Positions 1-9,166 of a DNA stretch of 64,000 bases are shown here, one piece after another. The DNA comes from an uncultured Eubacteriales bacterium (GTDB lineage Bacteria; Bacillota; Clostridia; Oscillospirales; CAG-272), in assembly GCA_934432725.1 (NCBI GenBank), contig CAKRZE010000004.1, forward strand, positions 1 to 64,000, in the 5' to 3' direction. Under the pieces are notes generated by a model, which did not search any database, was not told the origin of the DNA, and was given only the letters and a program-made list of their open reading frames with translations. The stretch's first letter is position 1. The number at the start of each line of letters is the position of its first letter. Position numbers and translations under genes: made by a program.

Positions 1-673
1 ACATTTTTGCGAAGCCGTCAATTGCGCAGCCGTGCGAAGCACGGAGAGGCGTCAGCCGCGAAGGGATGCTCGGCAGCCCTTCCTGCGGTTATTATACCAC
101 AAATTTAAGCAAGGCTTCATGAATTTGACGGCAAAGCCAGTAAATTCTCAAAATGCGGCAGACCAGCTGCACCGATCCGGAAAATGTTATCCGCATTTAT
201 GATACCACAAAACGCAGAATGAATCAACCGTATTCAGAAACGGACACTACGCAAAAACGTCAGAACAACCGCGCCGCGGTCCTCCGCCCCATTGCGGCAA
301 ATCCGCAGACCCCAGGCAAACGGATGCACACATGCATTCGTTTGCTTTTTTATTTTCCGATCTTACCGGGACAGCCCCTGTCCGGGTTGAGCGGTAGACT
401 CCTGACGGAACGAAAAGACCGCGCTTCTTTGATATCGTCCGTCCCGCGGCATGACGGTGCTGCAAAGACGCCCCGTTTTCCGCAAACCCCTACAGCACAA
501 AAAGAAATATAAGAAAGGAAGCTTTTGCTGCGCAAGCCCGCCTCCGGCTGATTTTTCTGTCCCGGGCAGATATGTGCCGGACGGGTCCGCTCCTGCATTC
601 GGCATCCCTGTGCGGGTGCACCCCGTTTGCCGGAACAGGAAAGCCTTTGCAACGCAAAAGCCAAGACAACGCG
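1..673. other. No supported gene
   Basis: I see no gene here that I can support. The open frames are short, lack ribosome binding sites and show no family motif. A TATAAT-like hexamer reading leftward lies near 92-97, but no good -35 box sits 17 nt from it. The stretch may be the upstream region of a gene lying left of the window. Confidence 0.4.
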
Positions 674-1267
674 ATGACGGAATTGGAATATGAAAAAAAG
701 ATGCTGCTGACAAAAGCCGAATACGCCGCACTCGCAGAAAGGTACCGCGGTATGCCGACCGAATCCCAGACAAACCGCTACTTTGACACGGAGGATTTTG
801 ACATGAACCGCAGGGGCATCACCTGCAGGATCCGCGCCAAAAACGGAGCTTATCGGACAACCGTCAAAAATCACTGACTTTGCACGCCGGATTGCAGCGC
901 GGAAGCGCACCTTTATGAAGGAACCGGATTTCATTCCGGCGTTTTTGAAGCTCTGGGGCTTTCCCTGCAGGGAGAACTGACCACAGAAAGGCTGCTTCTG
1001 TATCAGACCGACTTTTGCAAAACGGTTCTGGACCGAAATACGTATCTCGGATATACAGACTATGAGATAGAAGCCGAATATACCGCGGGGCATGAAAAGC
1101 AGGCGCTCCATTGCCTGAGAAGGGCGGCATCGGAGCTGGCTGCCGAGGGACTTATTGATTCCGCAAAGCACTTTATGCTTCGGATCGGAGTCGGAAAATC
1201 CAAATCGGAACGCTTTTTTGAACGAAAAAACACAAAAAGGAGAGTGATATCATGCAATCCATTCTGA
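674..1267 (+). pseudogene. CYTH-domain protein, interrupted by an in-frame TGA
   Basis: The reading frame from the ATG at 674 begins like a CYTH (triphosphate tunnel metalloenzyme) domain: ELEYEKKMLLTKAEY, then YFDTEDFDMNRRGITCRIRAKNG. It meets a TGA at 875-877. The same frame then stays open for about 130 codons and still reads like the CYTH second half (LTTERLLLYQTDFCKTVLDR, then YLGYTDYEIEAEY, then FMLRIGVGKSKSERFF), ending at 1265-1267 and overlapping the next gene by 16 nt. No frameshift is needed, so a single nonsense change explains the break. CYTH proteins hydrolyse inorganic triphosphate or triphosphorylated compounds, but the substrate here cannot be told. A sequencing error or stop readthrough is possible. 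Confidence 0.7.
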
Positions 1268-2388
1268 ACGAGATCACAAAGCTGCGCCGGGGAGCCCCCC
1301 TGACGGTTGATTATCACAACAAAAACCGCTACCGTCTTTTGATTCAGGAGCCAAACGGAACAAAAACCTCCTACTGCTTCAGCACGCCGATCTATAACCG
1401 AAAAACAGGAAGGCTGCTCGGCATGCGCTTTCAGGTGTGCGGCGAAACGATATATCTGGAGGGCAGCAGCGCCGATATCTCCATATCGCAGCCGCAAATC
1501 CTCCGTATGGAAAGCGCCGACGGCTCTGCTTCCGTCAGGCTGCCGCAAAAGCCGGCGCTGCGCTCTTCCCGAAGCGTGCAGAGCGGTCCCCTCCTGATTA
1601 CTCCCACCGCAAACGGCATTGCAGTGACATGCGACGTCCGGTATCAGCCGTCCGTCAGCTTTTCCATAGAAACCGATCAGCCTCATCTCGGCATCCGGGC
1701 AAACGACCGGTGCTTTGCACTGATGAAAGAGGAATTCAGACCGTTTCTGGTGCTGTCCTGCATCGGCTCGCAGGATGCATCCGGCAGCATCATCGCCCCG
1801 ACCCGTGTGGTTTACCAAAAGCTTACAGACAAATCCTTCGGGATCACGGTATGCAAAACAAGCCCTTTGGCGCAGAGCGTTCTTTTTGAGCTGAATCTGT
1901 ATGAAAACAAACTGTTTCAGGACACGACGGCGGAAAGCGCAAATCCGGCTGTAAACAACGCCTTCGGCGGGACCGGCTTCATCGGAGCCTCTTCCGCCTA
2001 CGGCGAGCAGTGGCTTTATACAAGACCCGATCTTTCCCGCATCCCCGAGCTGTCGGACAGACGCATCCGCAAAGCAATCCTGCATCTGCCAAAGCTGAAC
2101 CGGGGCGGCGCGGAGATCAGCGCTTTTCGGGTGTCCTCCCGCTTTTGCAGCTTCGGCTCCAATTGGAATAACAAGATCCCGGGCGATGTGCTCACTGCGG
2201 ATTCCGTGACAGCAAACGGCTATCAGAGTCTGGATATCACTTCCCTGCTGTCAGACCCGCGCACCGGAGCCGTCTTGAGCCCGGAAGGAATGATTCTGAA
2301 GCCAAAGCGAAAGGACTGCGGCTTTTCCGTAATCGCAACCGGCGACAGCTGTCTTGCGCCGCAGATTCTGGAGATCAATTGCCGCTGA
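1252..2388 (+). CDS. DNRLRE-like protein upstream of the RHS gene
   Basis: A 378-aa protein with AGGAG about 8 nt before the ATG. I do not recognise the N-terminal half (beta-rich, no signal peptide, no membrane segment). The C-terminal third (IRKAILHLPKLN, then SLDITSLLSDPRTG, then GMILKPKRKDCGFSVI) follows the pattern of DNRLRE domains, which are beta-sandwich modules of large surface and RHS proteins. The same type of module lies near residues 310-480 of the next protein (RIKKAELRFFQSSG, then YSFDITALADQV). It may be an accessory of that RHS protein. It is followed by a hairpin at 2450-2474, so it is probably transcribed apart from the RHS gene. Function unknown. Confidence 0.6.
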   Translation: MQSILNEITKLRRGAPLTVDYHNKNRYRLLIQEPNGTKTSYCFSTPIYNRKTGRLLGMRFQVCGETIYLEGSSADISISQPQILRMESADGSASVRLPQKPALRSSRSVQSGPLLITPTANGIAVTCDVRYQPSVSFSIETDQPHLGIRANDRCFALMKEEFRPFLVLSCIGSQDASGSIIAPTRVVYQKLTDKSFGITVCKTSPLAQSVLFELNLYENKLFQDTTAESANPAVNNAFGGTGFIGASSAYGEQWLYTRPDLSRIPELSDRRIRKAILHLPKLNRGGAEISAFRVSSRFCSFGSNWNNKIPGDVLTADSVTANGYQSLDITSLLSDPRTGAVLSPEGMILKPKRKDCGFSVIATGDSCLAPQILEINCR

Positions 2389-2449
2389 CCCGGCATGTCA
2401 TACCGTTTCCGGAAAAAACATCCGTCAAAAAACCGAATCCATCATTTTC

Positions 2450-2479
2450 AACCCTGACACAGGCTGTCAGGGTTGTTGT
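2450..2479 (+). terminator. Probable terminator after the DNRLRE-like gene
   Basis: A 10-bp perfect stem (AACCCTGACA with TGTCAGGGTT, loop CAGGC) is followed by a GT-rich tail rather than a clean T run. It lies about 60 nt after the stop codon and 60 nt before the RHS gene. Confidence 0.5.
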
Positions 2480-2539
2480 GTACAATGTGACCGCAGCTGC
2501 AAAAAAACAATTTTTTATTGACAGAAAGGAAAAAATGCA

Positions 2540-5500
2540 ATGAACAAAGAACAGTACGGCACAGAGGAGATTTATCTTGCTCCGGAAAAGACTTCATTGA
2601 GCGATACCCCGGCGGAAAACGGCGATGACCTCCGTGCGGACGCAAACGAAGAAATGACCGTAACGGTAGAACCCGAACCGGAAAAAGCCGTCCGCATCGG
2701 GGAAATCCTTGCGCTTCGGACGGAAAACCGCAAGGTCTTCCGCATGAGCGACGGCTCGGAGCAGGCGGTGTACTATCCCGAAACCGTTCACGTATTCGAT
2801 GAGGACACAAACACCTTTGACGAAGCGGATCACACGCTCATCGCCGAGGAAGACGGAAAGCATTTTGTAAGTGCCCAAAATCACTTCAGGGCAAGCTTCA
2901 GCCGGGAGGAGGAAAACGATGAGCTGTTTTCCATTGAAAGCGGCATGCACCGCGTCACCGTATATCAAAAAACAACCAGCAGACAGAAACACAGCGGCAT
3001 TCAGCCCCGGGTTCACCGGGCAGTGTCCGAAGACGCGGAAAGAACCGATACCCTTATTTTCCCGGAGGCACAGGAGGGAGCAGACTATGAGTATTCCGTA
3101 ACCGGAGACGGCGTCAAGGAAAACATCATTGTCCGGAGCAAGGCTGACCTTTACCGCTATTCCTTCCTGCTTCGGCAGGAAAACGTGACCGCGGCGCCGG
3201 ACGAAGCGGGCAGGCGCATTGCCTTTATCAGCAATGAAACAGGGGAGGAGGTCCTCTTCATTCCCGCACCCTTCATGATCGATGCAAACGGCGATGTGTC
3301 CTGCGCGGCATCTTATGAGATCAAAAACGCCGCAAACGGCGATATCCTCCTCAGCGTTGTCGCAGACAGCGAATGGATGAACGCGGAGGGCCGCGCATTC
3401 CCGGTCGTCATTGATCCGCAGATCCAGGTCAACGGCAATTCCGCTATGACGACATACAGCTGGGATAACGGCAGACTCTACAGCTCCTCCCTGCATACGG
3501 TCGGCACAACCGGCTGCGGCGACGGCTCCTGCAACGCAAAGCGCATGTATATAAGCTTCAAAATGCCGGCTCTTCCCCGCAATCCGCGCATCAAAAAGGC
3601 AGAACTGCGGTTCTTTCAGTCATCCGGCTCTGACGGGTGCTGCGGCATCCCGAGGCTCGGTCTGTACCGTGTGACCGACGGCATCCGCACCGGAACCTGC
3701 ACGCCTATTCATGACACTGCCCTGATTGACTATGCCCGGATGCGGTCCGGTCACTGCGAGGACGGAGAGGTCATAAGCTACTCCTTTGACATCACCGCAC
3801 TCGCGGATCAGGTCAGCAAGGGCGAAACCGAGACAAAAAACCTTGTGCTCAAGATGATTGACGAAACCGCAGAATGCGACAGCCGCGCCGTACTCTACGG
3901 CAGTTCGCACAGCGGCGCCTATGCCCCTCAGTTTATCGTGACCTATGAATCCGGCTACGGGGTCAACACGTCCTACCGGACCCACACGCATAAGCTCGGC
4001 CGCTTCGGTCAGGGCAGCATTGATCTTCAGTGCGGCAATCTGATGTTTGATTCCGAAGACTTCGCCTGGGCAGGCAACCGCATGCCCGTCACCGTCAGGC
4101 ATCTTTACAACAGTGCACTGAGTGCCTTCCAGTACACCGCAAACAGCGCAATCGGGCTGAACGCCGCAGACTTCTCGGCGATGAAAATCGGAAACGGCTT
4201 CAAGCTCAATATCATGCAGAGCATAGTGCCGGCTGACAGCGTTTCCGGAGGCGGGTATGTCTACATCGGTGAAAACGGAGAAGAAACCCGCCTTGTGCAG
4301 AGCAATAAAAAAGCCGCCTGCCCCGGCAATTCTCAGTGCTACAGCCTCTATGAGGATGTAAACGGAGGAGATATGCTGTACGACCCGGAACAGCGTACTC
4401 TGAAGCAGGGCGACAACACCCTCCTGTTTGACACGGCAGGCAGACTGATCCGGATCACCGATGCCTCCGGCAATCACATGGATATCACCTATACCCTCGG
4501 AAGAATCACCTCCGTCACAGACGGCGCCGGGCGAGACTTCCTATTCGCGTACAGCGGAGATTTTCTGACCTCCGTCACCGCGCCGGACAACACAAAGGTC
4601 CTTTATACATACTCCGGCAGCCTGCTCAGCACAATCACCTACCCGGACGGCAGAAAGGCTTCGATCTCCTACCTTTCGGACAAGCCTGCGGCAGTCTCGC
4701 TGCTTGACGCATCCGGCAGCCGGGTATATGAGGTCGCATACGCCTTTACCGGCGACCGCCTTGCAGGCGTGACGGAATACGGCTCCGATCACTCCGCAGG
4801 GGCTGCATCAGCCTATTCCTACTCGGCTGCATCCCGCAGGACCATAGCCGAAACCACCGAGCCTGCGGATGAAGCGGATGGAGAAACCGACGGCCGCACG
4901 ATCAAAACAGTCTATGCCTTCGACGATGACGGCAGCATTGTCAGCGAATACGTCTATTCCGAGGATGCCGGCAACACCGGCGTGACCGGCGGGGAAAGCG
5001 GGATTCATCCCCATTCCGGAGACGGCGGCATGGGCATCGTTTGCAACATCAACAACCTTCTTGCCGGGCACAATTTTGAGTCCCTTGACGCATGGACCTC
5101 CATGCCCGGAAACTGCGATGCATTCGGCATCCGCTGCTATGCCTATGAGTCCCATGCCAAATTCGGCAGGCATATGCTCCGCATGCAGTCCTGTCAGGAG
5201 GATTGCGCCGAAAACGGCGTATATCAGGTGACAAACACCCTCCCTGCGGGGCAGTATACATTCTCCGCATACCTCCGCCTCCTCACCGACTACAGCGGAA
5301 CCGATGCGGGAGTCTACCTCCGCGTCACCGACACGTCCGGAAATGTGCTGGGCATCAGCGAACGGCTGACGCAGCGCGACAGCGAATACACCCGTCTGAT
5401 CGTTCCCTTTTCGCTTGCCGATGCGCAGAGCGTTCAGGTCCAGATCCTGACAAACGGCGTGGGTACGGTGTACGCGGACGCTGCACAGCTGGAAAACAAC

Positions 5501-8494
5501 CCCTATGCCAACGCGTACAACCTGCTGGAAAACGGAAACTTTGAGCGGGACACTGCCGGCTGGCACTGCACCTCCGGCGCAGCCTGCTCCGAGGATACGC
5601 GCTTCAACATGAGCAAATCGCTCTGCATCACGGGTTCTCCGGAGTTCCAGCGCTGCGCTTATCAAACCCCCGCAGTCCGCGCCGCACGCGCCACCCGCGA
5701 GACCTTCACGCTCTCCGGCTGGGCAAAGGGCTGCGGTCTGCCGGACCATGAGCGCGCGGGCGCCCCGGCGCCTGTCTTCCGGCTCCGCGCGGCGATCAAA
5801 TATTACGATTCGACCTACCGCGAATACGGCACCGAGGAATACACCGCCGACTTTTCCCCCTGCACCGAGGAATGGCAGTTTGCATCGGTGCAGTTCTCCA
5901 AGAGCAAGTACAGAACCGTTCAGCACATCAGCGTGTATTGCGACTACGGCTATAACACCGGCGCGGCGTACTTTGACGACATCCAGCTTGTCAGAAACAG
6001 CCTGGAGACCTCCCTTGCAGCCTCCGATTTCGTTTTGGAAAGCACCGGAGTCTCCGACGCCGAGACGGAGGAAGCAGCCGACACCGCAGCCGATACGGCG
6101 CCCGACTTCCGCGAGGCAAAGGACGCTTACGGCAACACTCTGACCGAAACCACCTTCACGGACGGCGAATTCGGCACGGTCTACCGCGCCTTCGGCTTCA
6201 CACCGGACACGGACGGCGCGGAAAACGCCGGCAACGACCTCATCAGCGAAACGGACGCGCGCGGCAGCACGACAAGCTATGCCGTTGATGAGGACACCTC
6301 CCGCAGCGAAGAGGTGACCGACCGCCTCGGCAACAAAACCGCTTATGTGTACGACGCCTCCGGCAGAACCGCCGGGGTCACGAGCAAAACAGCCGACGGC
6401 ACGGCGCTTGCCGGCGTCTCCTACGCCTATGACCCCTTCGACAACATGACCGAAATCGTCCGCGGGGACGGCATGAAGTACGTGCTCGCCTATGACCGGT
6501 TCCACAGTCTGGAGTCTGTCGGCATCGACGGCAAGACTGAAAAGCTGATCCGCTACGCCTACAAGCCCGGCAGCGGCAGGCTGAAGCAGCTGACCTATGC
6601 AAACGGCGACACGATGAAGGCGACCTACAATTCAGCCGGGCAGATGACGGGCGAAAAGTGGTACAGGGCGGACGGTGCGCTTGCCGCTCATTACAAATAT
6701 GTCTATGACGGCAGCGGAAATATTGTGCATTCTATTGACTTCTGCGGAAATAAATGCTATAATTATGAATATGAGGAAGGGCGGATCGTCCGCGCGACTG
6801 AGGCGGATGTCGAATTTTCCGGCGAAATCATAACCTCCAAGGTCATCATCAATACCGTTAAGTATTATTACGATACTGACGGGAAAATGACCAAGAAGGT
6901 AATCACTCCCGCAAGCGGCGCCGCACAGACCGTCTACTATGAGACGAACGACGACAAAACCGTTGTGAAATTCTCTGCGGGCGGCAAAACGGTGACGAGC
7001 CATTCCAAAACCGACTCCTTCGGGCGCAAGGTGTTCGATGAGCTTCAGCTGGGGACGGATTTTGTGTCCAGACAGTTCGTTTACCATGCCGGAAAGGTGA
7101 CGGAGGAGCACAAGGCAAACGCGAAGGTGAAGTCCTCTGCCACGACCCAGCTTGTCAGCCAGATCATCCTCTCCGGCGGTCGGACGATCTCTTATGAGTA
7201 CGACAAGGAAGAGCGGATCACGAAGGTGACGGACTCGGTTGACGGCACGGCGGAGTACACGTATGACGCGCTCGGTCAGCTGCTGACCGAAACGGTCAAC
7301 GGCGCGGTTGTCAATGCAATGACCTATGACAACTACGGGAACATCACATCAAAGAACGGCGTTGCATATACTTACGGCAACAGCACATGGAAAGACCTTC
7401 TGACTAAAATCGGCGAGCAGACCATTTCCTATGACGCACAGGGCAATCCTCTCAACTACCTTGGTCACACTCTGACTTGGGAAAAGGGACGGCAGCTCAA
7501 GTCCTTTGACAGCAATACCTATACCTACAATGCGAACGGAATCCGGACCTCCAAGACGGTAAACGGCGTGAAGCATGTTTACACCTTGGATGGAACGAAA
7601 ATTCTGCGTGAAACGTGGAACGGAAACGTTCTGATTCCTCTGTATGATAATGAGGACAGCGTTTGCGGAATTATCTACAACGATGAACCGTATTACTTCC
7701 AGAAGAATCTTCAGGGAGACATCATTGCTGTCGTAAATACCACCGCAGAGGTTGTTGCGAGGTATTCCTATGATGCGTGGGGTGTCTGCACCATAACGCA
7801 GGATACGTCTGAATGCGGCATTGCAAGTGTTAACCCATTCAGGTATCGCGGATATTTCTATGATGAAGAAATTGGGATGTACTATCTTCAGAGTAGATAC
7901 CTTAATCCGAGTGTTGGTAAGTTTGTCAATGCGGATATACCAGAAATAGTAGGTTTGTCAGTAGCTGTTGGAAACAAGACCGATACAAATTTATTGTCGT
8001 ATTGTTTTAATAATCCCGTTAACGACCATGATATAAGTGGGGGACTTTCTTCCAAGCAGTTGGCAGACATGTTCTCTATCTCTTCCATTGCGATGTTGGC
8101 TATGCCCATTTTGTATGTGGCGTATGCCAAGGGTCTTTTGGCTGTTGGCGGTTATGCAACGCAAATAGTCACTCCTATCGCTCTAAAAGCCTTTTGGTGG
8201 AAACCATGGGCAGCCGCAGCTATAATTATTGCAGCAGTTGCAATAATTGTCGCAGCTGTTGGAGTTTATTTTTCAAAACAAGCAAAAAAATCAGGAAAAG
8301 AACGTGCAACTGATGCTCCCAGTTGGGTGTCAAGCGCGATGAATGCAATGCCCCCTCACTGGGGAGAAAAGGCGAAAGATTACGCAAAACGCTTGATGGA
8401 TCAGAAGTATGGTCGTGGAAATTGGAAAACAGGTGCGGCTTCTGAATACAATAAAATTGTCAAATACCTTACGCGACACGTCGGAATGAAATAA
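2540..8494 (+). CDS. RHS/YD-repeat polymorphic toxin protein (parental copy)
   Basis: A 1984-aa protein. In order it has an acidic N-terminus without a signal peptide, a DNRLRE-like module (about 310-480), YD repeats (about 640-780), two carbohydrate-binding-like beta modules (about 850-1180), a second block of YD repeats and the RHS core. The core ends at about 1800 with RYRGYFYDEEIGMYYLQSR and then NPSVGKFVNAD, the usual border before a variable toxin. RHS shells enclose and deliver such C-terminal toxins. The last 184 residues are AT-rich and unlike the shell. They comprise a hydrophobic stretch (FWWKPWAAAAIIIAAVAIIV), then PSWVSSAMNAMPPHWGEKAK and LMDQKYGRGNWKTGAASEYN. From memory this end resembles polymorphic toxin type 37, but I could not check. 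The start has AAAGGA 9 nt upstream. The lack of a Sec signal makes the export route unclear. Confidence 0.9.
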   Translation: MNKEQYGTEEIYLAPEKTSLSDTPAENGDDLRADANEEMTVTVEPEPEKAVRIGEILALRTENRKVFRMSDGSEQAVYYPETVHVFDEDTNTFDEADHTLIAEEDGKHFVSAQNHFRASFSREEENDELFSIESGMHRVTVYQKTTSRQKHSGIQPRVHRAVSEDAERTDTLIFPEAQEGADYEYSVTGDGVKENIIVRSKADLYRYSFLLRQENVTAAPDEAGRRIAFISNETGEEVLFIPAPFMIDANGDVSCAASYEIKNAANGDILLSVVADSEWMNAEGRAFPVVIDPQIQVNGNSAMTTYSWDNGRLYSSSLHTVGTTGCGDGSCNAKRMYISFKMPALPRNPRIKKAELRFFQSSGSDGCCGIPRLGLYRVTDGIRTGTCTPIHDTALIDYARMRSGHCEDGEVISYSFDITALADQVSKGETETKNLVLKMIDETAECDSRAVLYGSSHSGAYAPQFIVTYESGYGVNTSYRTHTHKLGRFGQGSIDLQCGNLMFDSEDFAWAGNRMPVTVRHLYNSALSAFQYTANSAIGLNAADFSAMKIGNGFKLNIMQSIVPADSVSGGGYVYIGENGEETRLVQSNKKAACPGNSQCYSLYEDVNGGDMLYDPEQRTLKQGDNTLLFDTAGRLIRITDASGNHMDITYTLGRITSVTDGAGRDFLFAYSGDFLTSVTAPDNTKVLYTYSGSLLSTITYPDGRKASISYLSDKPAAVSLLDASGSRVYEVAYAFTGDRLAGVTEYGSDHSAGAASAYSYSAASRRTIAETTEPADEADGETDGRTIKTVYAFDDDGSIVSEYVYSEDAGNTGVTGGESGIHPHSGDGGMGIVCNINNLLAGHNFESLDAWTSMPGNCDAFGIRCYAYESHAKFGRHMLRMQSCQEDCAENGVYQVTNTLPAGQYTFSAYLRLLTDYSGTDAGVYLRVTDTSGNVLGISERLTQRDSEYTRLIVPFSLADAQSVQVQILTNGVGTVYADAAQLENNPYANAYNLLENGNFERDTAGWHCTSGAACSEDTRFNMSKSLCITGSPEFQRCAYQTPAVRAARATRETFTLSGWAKGCGLPDHERAGAPAPVFRLRAAIKYYDSTYREYGTEEYTADFSPCTEEWQFASVQFSKSKYRTVQHISVYCDYGYNTGAAYFDDIQLVRNSLETSLAASDFVLESTGVSDAETEEAADTAADTAPDFREAKDAYGNTLTETTFTDGEFGTVYRAFGFTPDTDGAENAGNDLISETDARGSTTSYAVDEDTSRSEEVTDRLGNKTAYVYDASGRTAGVTSKTADGTALAGVSYAYDPFDNMTEIVRGDGMKYVLAYDRFHSLESVGIDGKTEKLIRYAYKPGSGRLKQLTYANGDTMKATYNSAGQMTGEKWYRADGALAAHYKYVYDGSGNIVHSIDFCGNKCYNYEYEEGRIVRATEADVEFSGEIITSKVIINTVKYYYDTDGKMTKKVITPASGAAQTVYYETNDDKTVVKFSAGGKTVTSHSKTDSFGRKVFDELQLGTDFVSRQFVYHAGKVTEEHKANAKVKSSATTQLVSQIILSGGRTISYEYDKEERITKVTDSVDGTAEYTYDALGQLLTETVNGAVVNAMTYDNYGNITSKNGVAYTYGNSTWKDLLTKIGEQTISYDAQGNPLNYLGHTLTWEKGRQLKSFDSNTYTYNANGIRTSKTVNGVKHVYTLDGTKILRETWNGNVLIPLYDNEDSVCGIIYNDEPYYFQKNLQGDIIAVVNTTAEVVARYSYDAWGVCTITQDTSECGIASVNPFRYRGYFYDEEIGMYYLQSRYLNPSVGKFVNADIPEIVGLSVAVGNKTDTNLLSYCFNNPVNDHDISGGLSSKQLADMFSISSIAMLAMPILYVAYAKGLLAVGGYATQIVTPIALKAFWWKPWAAAAIIIAAVAIIVAAVGVYFSKQAKKSGKERATDAPSWVSSAMNAMPPHWGEKAKDYAKRLMDQKYGRGNWKTGAASEYNKIVKYLTRHVGMK
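6735..6763 (+). promoter_or_regulatory. Promoter-like element inside the RHS coding sequence
   Basis: TTGACT at 6735-6740, a 17-nt spacer and a perfect TATAAT at 6758-6763, all within YD-repeat codons. The same element recurs in orphan cassettes 1 and 4. It could transcribe the toxin end and immunity gene independently of the full RHS gene. It could also be chance, because the codons for IDFCGNKCYNYE contain it. Confidence 0.45.
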
Positions 8495-8518
8495 TATTCG
8501 GTTTGAAGGGAAATATGT

Positions 8519-8941
8519 ATGGTTTATTTATTATATCATAGAAGACCTATGGACTATATGATATATGATGATAAAATGATAGGAGTCTATTCTTCATACA
8601 AAAAAGCAAAAAGTGTGATTATGCGGTACTCTGCGTTACCGGGCTTTCATGATTTTATAATGGGTTTTCATATTGTCAAATATAATGTAACGCCTTATAA
8701 AAGGATACACAAAAAAAACCGCGTAAAGACAGTATGCATTCTATTTACTGAAATGATTTTGAAGGATGAAGGCGAAGAAATCATCGAATCATATGATATA
8801 TATCCAAGTAAATTAGGCGCAATCATCGGTTTGGTCTGCAAATGGATTGTACAAAGCCGTTCAATAAAAAGAAAGTTTTCGATAACAGAATATTTGTTGG
8901 ATGAAGATAATTGGAAAGAGGGCTTTGTTACCATTCATTAA
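8519..8941 (+). CDS. Candidate immunity protein for the parental RHS toxin
   Basis: A 140-aa soluble protein 24 nt downstream of the RHS gene, preceded by GAAGGGAA. It reads like the DUF7336 type of small protein: VYLLYH at the start, then MIGVYSSYKKAKSVI, LPGFHDFIMGFHI and a closing LLDEDNWKEGF. An immediate 3' position, AT-rich base composition like the toxin end, and a terminator straight after it are the usual context of a cognate immunity gene. That role is inferred from position. A 27-residue basic insertion separates the two halves of the family pattern. Confidence 0.65.
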   Translation: MVYLLYHRRPMDYMIYDDKMIGVYSSYKKAKSVIMRYSALPGFHDFIMGFHIVKYNVTPYKRIHKKNRVKTVCILFTEMILKDEGEEIIESYDIYPSKLGAIIGLVCKWIVQSRSIKRKFSITEYLLDEDNWKEGFVTIH

Positions 8942-8969
8942 ACATGCATGTAACCCTATCATGAAATTT

Positions 8970-9001
8970 CTCCGCACCTCATTTGAGGTGCGGAGTTTTT
9001 T
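8970..9001 (+). terminator. Terminator closing the parental RHS unit
   Basis: A perfect 11-bp stem (CTCCGCACCTC with GAGGTGCGGAG), loop ATTT, then T6. The same hairpin closes cassettes 1 and 2. Confidence 0.9.
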
Positions 9002-9014
9002 GCCGCTCAATCTA

Positions 9015-9043
9015 TTGACTTCTACGGAAATAAATGTTATAAT
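9015..9043 (+). promoter_or_regulatory. Promoter-like element at the head of cassette 1
   Basis: TTGACT 9015-9020, 17-nt spacer, TATAAT 9038-9043, only 13 nt after the terminator T run. It is the copy of the element at 6735-6763 and would start transcription of the cassette. Confidence 0.55.
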
Positions 9044-9166
9044 TATGAATATGAGGAAGAGCGGATCACGAAGGTAACGGACTCGGTTGACGGCACGGCG
9101 GAGTACACGTATGACGCGCTCGGTCAGCTGCTGACCGAAACGGTCAACGGCGCGGTTGTCAATGCA

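Noticed and set aside
4808..6505. Long minus-strand open frame (565 codons) across the RHS gene
   Set aside because: It lies opposite a clear RHS protein, has no ribosome site or motif, and is a by-product of the GC-rich codon use of the plus-strand gene.
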